From Ignavibacteriaceae bacterium (GTDB lineage Bacteria; Bacteroidota; Ignavibacteria; Ignavibacteriales; Ignavibacteriaceae), in assembly GCA_025449775.1 (NCBI GenBank), contig JANWIS010000048.1:1-8453 (forward strand): 8,453 bases of DNA, given 5' to 3'. Position 1 is the stretch's first letter, and each line of letters starts with the position of its first letter. The translations under genes were made by a program, and so were the position numbers. The notes under the pieces are model-generated. The model was not told the DNA's origin. It saw nothing but the letters and a program-made list of their open reading frames with translations, and made no database searches. This document shows positions 1 through 6,200 of the stretch, piece by piece.

Positions 1-1
1 T

Positions 2-1612
2 GCAAGAAAAAGTAGTATGGCACAGATAGTTACAATTGCTGAATCTCCGCTCGATGAAAATATATTGCTCGCCGGTTCCGGTGATGGCTTAATTCACTAT
101 ACAAACGATGGCGGAAAAACATGGAATCGCTCTACAACATCCGGACTTCCTGAGTATTCAAGAATACATCACATCGTTGCTTCTAATTTTGATAAGCTTG
201 TTGCTTATGCTGCCTGTCATAATTATGTCGGCGGAGATTATAAACCGTATCTTCTTGAAACCAACGATGGAGGAAAATCCTGGTCAATGATCAACGGAAA
301 CCTTCCGGAAAAAGGAAGCACATACTCAATTGCAGAAGATCATATTGATAAAAATCTTCTTTTTACAGGAACTCAATTCGGAGTTTATTTTACAATCAAC
401 GGCGGTGAAGAATGGATACCGTTTCAGAATGGAATGCCTCCGGCTTGTGTAATGGATCTTGATATTCAAAGAAGAGAAAATGATCTTGTTGTTTCTACAT
501 TTGGACGCGGAGTTTTTATACTTGATGATTATACTCCGTTGCGTTATATGTCAGATGAAACTTTAAAAAAGGAAGCTGAAATATTCCCGGTTAAAGATGC
601 ATTGATGTTCGTTCAATCAAATCCATTTGGATTCAAAGGAACAGCTTTCCAAGGTGCAAGTTTTTATTCTGCCCCGAACCCGGAAGTTGGTGCTGTGTTC
701 ACTTATTATCTTAAAAATGAATTTAAAACATTAAAAGAAAAAAGAAGAGATGCCGAAAAAGAAAATAAGAAAAAAGGCGAAGACATTAAGTTCCCTGACT
801 ATGAAACTTTAAAGCAGGAACAGGAAGAACCGGAATCATATTTTCTTTTCTCAATCACTGATGAACAAGGAAACGTCGTTCGTAAAATGAAAACAGAATC
901 TAAAAAAGGATTGAACAGGATAGTTTGGAATTTTCGTTACAACGCTTTCACTCCGATTTCATTAGAGCCATTTGATGATTCAGTTCCATGGGTTGAAGCT
1001 GACAAAGGATATATGGTAGTTCCGGGAAAATATTTTGTTTCTCTTTCCAAATTTGAAGATGGAGCTTTTACTGAACTTGTTGCTAAAAAAGAATTTTTGT
1101 GCAAGACGCTGAACAATACATCTCTTCCGGCAGAAGATAAAATAGCTCTGGATACATTCAATAAAAAAGTAGGTGAATTGACAAGGACAATCACTTCAGC
1201 AGATGCATACCGAAACGAACTTGTGGATAAATTAGAATATTTGAAAAAAGCTTCATTCGAATCGGCTGAAGTAACCCAGGATGTTTACAAAAATATAATT
1301 AATATTGAACTTGATCTGACCGAACTCAACCGTGATCTGAATGGTGACCAGTTAAGATCAAAATATGAAGGTTCAACACCAACATCGGTAAAGCAAAGAG
1401 TTGAATTAATTACAGCAGCATTATGGAGTACGTCAGCTGCACCAACAACAACATTTATTAATTCATACGATGCAGCAGCAGGCAAGGTTGATGAAATATT
1501 AATCTCTCTGAAATCAATAGATGATAGTATTAAACAAGTTGAGACTGACCTGGAAAAATCCGGTGCACCATACACACCCGGAAGATTTCCTGAATGGAGA
1601 AAAGGTAAATAA
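2..1612 (+). CDS. Sortilin/BNR (Asp-box) repeat protein, 'glycosyl hydrolase'-like; 5'-truncated by window edge
   Basis: The reading frame is open to the left edge. The first Met is at 17, but the codons before it (A-R-K-S-S) continue in frame and the protein begins inside a propeller blade, so 17 is not the true start. Counting from Met17 (531 residues), Asp-box motifs lie at about 29 (TNDGGKTW), 82 (TNDGGKSW) and 126 (TINGGEEW). A conserved GRGVFILDDYTPLR segment at about 163 closes the propeller. A Lys/Glu-rich charged segment follows (about 235-274), then a beta-sandwich-like domain (about 273-365, with GNVVRK and VPGKYFVSL), then a long helical region. The end, GAPYTPGRFPEW, matches the usual terminus of ~1000-residue bacterial members as I recall them. 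These are often annotated as VPS10/sortilin or glycosyl hydrolase proteins, but substrate and activity are generally unknown. I see no sialidase-type RIP motif in the visible part. It is a diverged paralogue of the gene at 2431-5511. About half the protein is missing, so its signal peptide cannot be judged. Family is fairly certain; function is not. Confidence 0.85.
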   Translation, partial: ARKSSMAQIVTIAESPLDENILLAGSGDGLIHYTNDGGKTWNRSTTSGLPEYSRIHHIVASNFDKLVAYAACHNYVGGDYKPYLLETNDGGKSWSMINGNLPEKGSTYSIAEDHIDKNLLFTGTQFGVYFTINGGEEWIPFQNGMPPACVMDLDIQRRENDLVVSTFGRGVFILDDYTPLRYMSDETLKKEAEIFPVKDALMFVQSNPFGFKGTAFQGASFYSAPNPEVGAVFTYYLKNEFKTLKEKRRDAEKENKKKGEDIKFPDYETLKQEQEEPESYFLFSITDEQGNVVRKMKTESKKGLNRIVWNFRYNAFTPISLEPFDDSVPWVEADKGYMVVPGKYFVSLSKFEDGAFTELVAKKEFLCKTLNNTSLPAEDKIALDTFNKKVGELTRTITSADAYRNELVDKLEYLKKASFESAEVTQDVYKNIINIELDLTELNRDLNGDQLRSKYEGSTPTSVKQRVELITAALWSTSAAPTTTFINSYDAAAGKVDEILISLKSIDDSIKQVETDLEKSGAPYTPGRFPEWRKGK

Positions 1613-1656
1613 AAATAATTTTATTTTAGTACAAAAATTAATTCATAATTTTAAAA

Positions 1657-1662
1657 AGAGGA
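1657..1662 (+). promoter_or_regulatory. Ribosome binding site of the LolA-like gene
   Basis: AGAGGA lies five bases before the ATG at 1667, a good Shine-Dalgarno match in an otherwise A/T-only leader. It supports that start. It is the clearest ribosome binding site in the window. Confidence 0.7.
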
Positions 1663-1666
1663 ATCA

Positions 1667-2413
1667 ATGAAAAAGTTACTCATATCTTTCATGTTATCAC
1701 TGTCTTTCCTGATCACTGTTTCTGCCCAGACAGTGGATGAAGTGCTGGCAGAATATTTTGCAGTTGTTGGTCAGGAAAAACTTTTAACAACTAATACTTT
1801 CTCAACTAAAGGAAAAATTGTTCAGGGACAATTCGAAATTCCATTCACTCTACAACAAAAAAGACCAATGAATTTAAGAATGGATGCAGAGTTCCAGGGA
1901 ATGAAAATCAGCCACGTAACCGATGGAAAAACGGGATGGTCGATCAACCCGATGATGGGATCATCAGATCCTCAGCCAATGACTGAAGAAGAGGTTGACA
2001 GAATGAATATTCAGGCGGACTACGATGGAATGTTTTACAATTACCAGGAAAAAGGATATAAAGTTGAATTGGAGGGCAAAGAGGTTGTTGATGATATTGA
2101 AACTTATGTGATAAAGCTGACCAAACCTAACGGAGATGTGATAACTTCCTATATAGATGCTGAAAACTATGTCATCCTGAAATCCAAAAGCAAAATAAAA
2201 GTTCAGGGTGTTGATACTGACAGCGAAATGATATTCAGCAATTATAAATACGTTAATGAAATTCTGAATCCATTTTCAATCGAAACAAAAATGAACGGTG
2301 AGACGGTTATGCAGATGGTGCTTGAAGAAGTTACGTATGATGTTGAAGTATCTGATTCTTCTTTTATTATGCCTGAGGTTATTGCACCTACCGATTCAAC
2401 CGGTTCACAATAA
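1667..2413 (+). CDS. Exported LolA-like (outer membrane lipoprotein-sorting protein family) protein
   Basis: The protein has 248 residues. Residues 1-21 form a Sec signal peptide: a KK n-region, a hydrophobic core and likely cleavage after VSAQ. The mature part has the look of the LolA/LolB half-barrel fold: alternating short beta-strands, including a strand-turn-strand around TDGKTGWSINPM (about 86-97) where LolA-type proteins have a similar 'DGk.gW' element, and a later DAENYVILKSKSKIKVQG stretch typical of these proteins (strand carrying the 'D..tylp.k' type motif). LolA carries lipoproteins across the periplasm to the outer membrane. Distant members like this one are often annotated 'outer membrane lipoprotein-sorting protein' without any proof of that role, and this one sits between two sortilin-like genes rather than with lol genes. 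There is no lipobox, so it should be a soluble periplasmic protein. The acidic C-terminal tail (EVIAPTDSTGSQ) is probably disordered. The start is set by the AGAGGA site. The fold call is by eye; ligand unknown. Confidence 0.75.
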   Translation: MKKLLISFMLSLSFLITVSAQTVDEVLAEYFAVVGQEKLLTTNTFSTKGKIVQGQFEIPFTLQQKRPMNLRMDAEFQGMKISHVTDGKTGWSINPMMGSSDPQPMTEEEVDRMNIQADYDGMFYNYQEKGYKVELEGKEVVDDIETYVIKLTKPNGDVITSYIDAENYVILKSKSKIKVQGVDTDSEMIFSNYKYVNEILNPFSIETKMNGETVMQMVLEEVTYDVEVSDSSFIMPEVIAPTDSTGSQ

Positions 2414-2420
2414 TTTTTTT

Positions 2421-2424
2421 GAGA
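2421..2424 (+). promoter_or_regulatory. Weak ribosome binding site deciding the start of the second sortilin-like gene
   Basis: GAGA lies six bases before ATG 2431. An alternative in-frame TTG at 2419 would add only four residues (M-R-I-K) and would use up this site, so ATG 2431 is preferred. The whole spacer after the upstream stop codon is 17 bases, consistent with co-transcription. Confidence 0.45.
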
Positions 2425-2430
2425 ATTAAA

Positions 2431-5400
2431 ATGAAAACATTCATTTATTCCTGTTCTCTATTCCTGGTTTTTGCGTTTCAAAATTCAGAAGCGCAAAAGT
2501 TAGAACTATCATCTGGCTTCTTCGGTTCGATGGAAGCAAGATCAATTGGTCCGGCAGTTATGAGCGGACGAATTTCTGCACTCGATGCCTGGAATGAAGA
2601 TTGGAAACTTGTTTATGTTGGAGCAGCAAGCGGTGGTTTGTGGAAAAGTACGAATGGAGGAACAACCTTCAAGGAAGTTTTCAAAAACCATGTTCAAACA
2701 ATTGGTGCAGTTACAATAGATCAAAAGCATAAAGATACTGTTTGGGTCGGCACTGGTGAATCATGGACCCGGAACAGTATCAGCATTGGAAATGGCATTT
2801 ATAAAACCACAAATGCTGGTGAAGATTGGCAGCATCTTGGTTTTGAAAATACAGATCATATTTCAAAAATTATTATCAATCCTGAAAACTCCAATGAAGT
2901 TTATGTTGCTGCACTTGGCGGTGTTTGGGCTTCGAACGAAGAACGCGGTGTTTTCAAAACTAGTGATGGAGGAAAAACCTGGACAAAAATTCTGTATATA
3001 AATGAAAGCACAGGTTGTGCTGATTTGGCAATCGATCCATCCAATCCAAATATCCTGTATGCTGGAATGTGGGACTTCCAGAGAAAACCATACACATTCA
3101 GATCTGGCGGACCGGGAAGCGGTTTATACAAAACTACTGATGGCGGAAAAAATTGGGAGAAAGTAAATATAGCTGTTGACAGAGGAAATCTCGGAAGGAT
3201 TGCATTATCAATCTCACCGGTTGATCCAAAAATTATTTATGCGTTAATCGAATCAAATAAAACTGGCTTGTACAGATCGACAGATGGAGGAAAAAACTGG
3301 GAACTCAGGACAACAGCACAAATTGTTGCCGATCGACCATTTTATTTTTCTTTGATAGTAACTGATCCAATTGATACAAATAGAATTTACAAACCGGGTT
3401 TCTTTTTAACTGTTAGTGATGACGGTGGATTTTCATTCAGTTCTCCTTTTGTAGAAGGAGGAAATGTTCACGGAGATTTTCATGCACTTTGGATAGACCC
3501 AAAAAATAATTCTAATCTTTACCTCGGAACTGATGGCGGACTTTACATCAGCAATGATAAAGCAAGCACATGGAATCATGCTCAGAATTTACCATTGTCA
3601 CAATTTTACCACGTTGCAGTTGACTTTGAAAAACCCTACAACGTTTACGGCGGATTACAGGATAATGGTTCCTGGGTTGGTCCTTCTGAAGGAATAGGAG
3701 GAATTTCTAATTCCGATTGGAAAAGTGTCGGCTATGGTGATGGATTTAATGTATTACCTGATCCAACAGAAAAAAATATTCTATACTGGCAATACCAGGG
3801 CGGTAACCTTATGAGATTCCATAAGAACACAAGAGAGATAAAAGAAATAAAACCTTTCTCGGATGATGTGGATGAAAAGTTAAGATTTAACTGGGATACT
3901 CCAATTGCTTTTTCTCCAGCTAACAATGGAGTTCTGTATGTCGGATCGCAGTACCTGTATCGAACTGCTGACCGTGGTGATTCGTGGGAAAAAATTTCTC
4001 CAGACCTTACAACAAACGATCCTGAAAAACAAAAGCAGGAAGAATCCGGTGGTTTGACAATAGACAATTCAACAGCAGAAAACCATTGCACGATTTATAC
4101 AATAAGTGAATCACCAAAAAACAGGAGGATTATCTGGGCTGGAACAGATGATGGAAATCTCCAGGTTACTGATGATGATGGTGAGAACTGGAAAAATGTT
4201 ACAGCAAATGTTCCCGGGCTTGCTGCAAATACCTGGTGCGCAAAAGTGCAGGCAAGTAATCACAATGAAAAAACTGCGTACGTTGTATTTGATGGTCACA
4301 GAAACGGTGATAAAAAAGTGTACGTTTACAAAACAACTGATCTCGGTGAAACATGGACTTCGTTAGCAACAGAAAGTATTGAAACATTTGCAAGAACAAT
4401 TACTGAAGATTTAGTTAACCCGGATTTATTATTTCTCGGAACTGAGTACGGGCTTTATATCTCCATCAACGGAGGAAATGATTGGGTACGATTTGAAGGA
4501 AAAATTCCAAAAGTTCCAATCTATGAAATGGTAATTCATCCAAGAGAAAATGATTTGGTGATAGGAACTCACGGAAGAGGAATCATGATTATTGACAATA
4601 TTACTCCACTCCGGCTTTTATCAGATGAAGTTCTTTCATCCGAACTGACAATATTTCCATCAGCACCTTTTACAATAACTAATCCGAAATTTGGAACAAC
4701 TATTTCCGGTGACCAGGAATTTTTTGGAAGCAATTCAAGTTCATCGGCAATCATAACTTATTATATGCAGAAAAGACATGTCTTTGGTGATATGTCAATT
4801 GAGATTTACAATTCTTCCGGTGAATTGATTAAAACATTGCCTGCCGGAAAAAATAAAGGAATAAATATTGTTAACTGGCCGATCAGGAAAAAACCGCCGA
4901 AAGTAAAAGCATCTTCAGTTACACTAGCATTCAGAACTGCATTCGGACCGACTTTTCCTCCCGGGGAATATACTGTGAAGATAAAGAAGGGCGATAAATC
5001 TTATGAAGGGAAAATAACTCTTCAGACAGATACTGAAGCCGGGCATTCTAAAGAGGATATGAAATTACAGTACGAAACACTTAATCAATCATATACGCTG
5101 CTTGAAAATATTTCATTTACTGATAAGCAGGCTACTGATCTCGCAGAAAAATTAAAATCGATTAAAGGAAAAATTAAGGAAGAACAGCTAGCTAAAAAGC
5201 TAAATGCTCTAACCGGAAGATTGGAAGCAATGCATAAGGAGCTTGTTGCAACAAATCCTAATCGAATTTCAGGCGAAATAAAACTTGCAGAAAAAGTAAG
5301 TGATATTTATTCGGGAATAATAAATTACTCCGGTAAACCAACGAACTCACAGATTAAACAATTAAATTTGCTCGAAGGTGTTTACCTTAATTATAAAAAT

Positions 5401-5511
5401 GAAATGGATAAGATTTTGAATGAGCAGCTAGCTGAAATCAATACCGAGTTAAAGAATATCGGTTTTGCAGAAATTAAAGTAATTACCCGTGAGGAGTATG
5501 ATAAGAATTAG
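2431..5511 (+). CDS. Sortilin/VPS10-like BNR (Asp-box) repeat protein, full length
   Basis: The protein has 1026 residues from ATG 2431. A signal peptide covers about 1-22, with likely cleavage after SEAQ; the Cys at 8 is in the hydrophobic core and is not a lipobox. The mature start (ARSIGPAVMSGRISAL) is the usual opening of this family. Eleven Asp-box-like motifs (S/T-x-D/N-x-G-x-T-W) begin at about 73, 126, 177, 235, 283, 329, 374, 512, 580, 635 and 678, consistent with one or two large beta-propellers. The blade at 374 (SNDKASTW) is degenerate. Family signatures WVGTGE, YVAALGG and the FRSGGPGSGLYKTTDGG stretch are present. A GRGIMIIDNITPLR segment at about 715 ends the propeller. A FlgD-like beta-sandwich follows (about 788-865, with SSGELIKTL and FPPGEYTVKI), then a helical, coiled-coil-like tail (about 867-1020). 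Relatives are called 'glycosyl hydrolase' or sortilin, but catalysis has not been shown for this architecture as far as I know. No type IX secretion C-terminal signal is visible. Probably periplasmic or surface-exposed. Compared with the paralogue at 2-1612 it lacks the charged ~40-residue linker. Confidence 0.9.
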   Translation: MKTFIYSCSLFLVFAFQNSEAQKLELSSGFFGSMEARSIGPAVMSGRISALDAWNEDWKLVYVGAASGGLWKSTNGGTTFKEVFKNHVQTIGAVTIDQKHKDTVWVGTGESWTRNSISIGNGIYKTTNAGEDWQHLGFENTDHISKIIINPENSNEVYVAALGGVWASNEERGVFKTSDGGKTWTKILYINESTGCADLAIDPSNPNILYAGMWDFQRKPYTFRSGGPGSGLYKTTDGGKNWEKVNIAVDRGNLGRIALSISPVDPKIIYALIESNKTGLYRSTDGGKNWELRTTAQIVADRPFYFSLIVTDPIDTNRIYKPGFFLTVSDDGGFSFSSPFVEGGNVHGDFHALWIDPKNNSNLYLGTDGGLYISNDKASTWNHAQNLPLSQFYHVAVDFEKPYNVYGGLQDNGSWVGPSEGIGGISNSDWKSVGYGDGFNVLPDPTEKNILYWQYQGGNLMRFHKNTREIKEIKPFSDDVDEKLRFNWDTPIAFSPANNGVLYVGSQYLYRTADRGDSWEKISPDLTTNDPEKQKQEESGGLTIDNSTAENHCTIYTISESPKNRRIIWAGTDDGNLQVTDDDGENWKNVTANVPGLAANTWCAKVQASNHNEKTAYVVFDGHRNGDKKVYVYKTTDLGETWTSLATESIETFARTITEDLVNPDLLFLGTEYGLYISINGGNDWVRFEGKIPKVPIYEMVIHPRENDLVIGTHGRGIMIIDNITPLRLLSDEVLSSELTIFPSAPFTITNPKFGTTISGDQEFFGSNSSSSAIITYYMQKRHVFGDMSIEIYNSSGELIKTLPAGKNKGINIVNWPIRKKPPKVKASSVTLAFRTAFGPTFPPGEYTVKIKKGDKSYEGKITLQTDTEAGHSKEDMKLQYETLNQSYTLLENISFTDKQATDLAEKLKSIKGKIKEEQLAKKLNALTGRLEAMHKELVATNPNRISGEIKLAEKVSDIYSGIINYSGKPTNSQIKQLNLLEGVYLNYKNEMDKILNEQLAEINTELKNIGFAEIKVITREEYDKN

Positions 5512-5546
5512 AGAAAAATAAATTCATTCGTTATATTATTTCTCAA

Positions 5547-6200
5547 ATGTATAGATTATCATTATTCATTCATCGTTTCATCAAATTACCTTGCCTAAGA
5601 AATCTAAAATCAATTTTTAATCTTACAATTGTTACATTCTCGCTGATAACTTTATTCTCTCCATTAAAGGCTCAAACAGATTCTGCTTTCACATCAGTTA
5701 CAATCGGAGTCGATTTTATTTCCAGCATAAACAATGAAACTTTAAATAATTACTGGAAACCTCAAAACGGATTTGATGGACATTTTTCAACTCCATTTTA
5801 TCTCGGTACGACTCAAATCGGAGTAATCTATTTACCGTTTGAAGGCAAATCTGAATCTTATCCTGATTACGACTCTTTCATTATTTATTTGCAATGGGGT
5901 TATGAATTTCAATTACCATTGAATTTTTCTTTTTCATTAAATGCACTAGCCGGACTAAATCAGATGAGTTTTGATGATACGGACTCCGTATACGTTAGTC
6001 CGGGTGAAAATACTGAAAAGGAATTTTCTTCAGGGATATCTTCTGTACTTGGTTACTCAATATTCTCCGGATGGAAAATAAATTTATCGGCAGCTTACCA
6101 GAGGACTTTTACAGACACAAGGATTAATCTTTTCAATATTTCACTTGGTCTTTCCAAATCATTTGATTCACCGGAATGGTTTAAGGATTTTATGGAATGA
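5547..6200 (+). CDS. Hypothetical exported protein, probable small outer-membrane beta-barrel
   Basis: The protein has 217 residues and I do not recognise a named family. A long N-terminus (a basic stretch with R3, H9, R10, K13, R18 and K21, then a hydrophobic core at about 24-39) ends in LKAQ at about 43, read as a signal peptide with an extended n-region. The remainder alternates polar and hydrophobic residues in aromatic-rich strands: about 47-56, 76-92, 103-118, 119-130, then after an acidic loop (about 136-154) 156-168, 172-182 and 190-202. This is the pattern of an 8-stranded-type outer-membrane barrel. It ends in a polar WFKDFME tail rather than a terminal Phe, which is atypical. ATG 5547 is the only Met before the hydrophobic segment and no upstream start is in frame, but it has no Shine-Dalgarno sequence. 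The Cys at about 16 follows LP and does not form a lipobox. The 3' end overlaps the next gene by ATGA, suggesting a shared function with that receptor-like protein. The barrel assignment is inference. Confidence 0.65.
   Translation: MYRLSLFIHRFIKLPCLRNLKSIFNLTIVTFSLITLFSPLKAQTDSAFTSVTIGVDFISSINNETLNNYWKPQNGFDGHFSTPFYLGTTQIGVIYLPFEGKSESYPDYDSFIIYLQWGYEFQLPLNFSFSLNALAGLNQMSFDDTDSVYVSPGENTEKEFSSGISSVLGYSIFSGWKINLSAAYQRTFTDTRINLFNISLGLSKSFDSPEWFKDFME
5950..6003. repeat. Two adjacent inverted repeats, one nested inside the other
   Basis: The outer arms CCGGACTAA (5950-5958) and TTAGTCCGG (5995-6003) are exact reverse complements. Inside them, ATACGGA (5977-5983) and TCCGTAT (5985-5991) are also exact reverse complements around a single base. 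The whole lies within the small barrel gene, in the segment coding its acidic loop. Arms this short can arise by chance in a window of this size, so a functional role is doubtful; the repeat itself is plainly visible. Confidence 0.35.
6183..6187 (+). promoter_or_regulatory. Ribosome binding site of the receptor-like gene, inside the preceding gene
   Basis: AAGGA lies nine bases before ATG 6197, within the last codons of the upstream gene. The start overlaps the upstream stop as ATGA (6197-6200), the classic layout for translational coupling by re-initiating or closely following ribosomes. Confidence 0.5.

Noticed and set aside
1285..1575. 96-codon minus-strand open frame inside the first sortilin-like gene
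   Set aside because: It is a shadow of a conserved coding sequence, with no signature of a real protein.
1612..1627. Inverted repeat AAAATAA-TT-TTATTTT just after the first gene, as a possible terminator
   Set aside because: All pairs are A-T, the loop is only two bases, and no GC stem is present. It is better explained by the A/T-rich spacer.
1613..1666. Internal promoter in the gap before the LolA-like gene
   Set aside because: I find neither a Bacteroidota-type TAnnTTTG element nor a TTGACA/TATAAT pair. The stretch is merely A/T-rich.
2419..2430. TTG start four codons upstream of ATG 2431
   Set aside because: It overlaps the GAGA purine run that would serve ATG 2431, has no Shine-Dalgarno of its own, and adds nothing to the signal peptide.
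3732..4091. 119-codon open frame on the minus strand inside the second sortilin-like gene
   Set aside because: It lies wholly antisense to a well-supported coding sequence, shows no recognisable domain and no ribosome binding evidence.
2640..4500. Repeated GATGGNGGAAAAA-N-TGG DNA motif as a possible DNA repeat element
   Set aside because: These are the codons of Asp-box blades in a propeller protein; the repetition is explained at protein level.
5594..5597. Possible lipobox Cys in the small barrel protein
   Set aside because: The residue before Cys is Pro and the Cys lies before the hydrophobic core, so it cannot be a signal peptidase II site.
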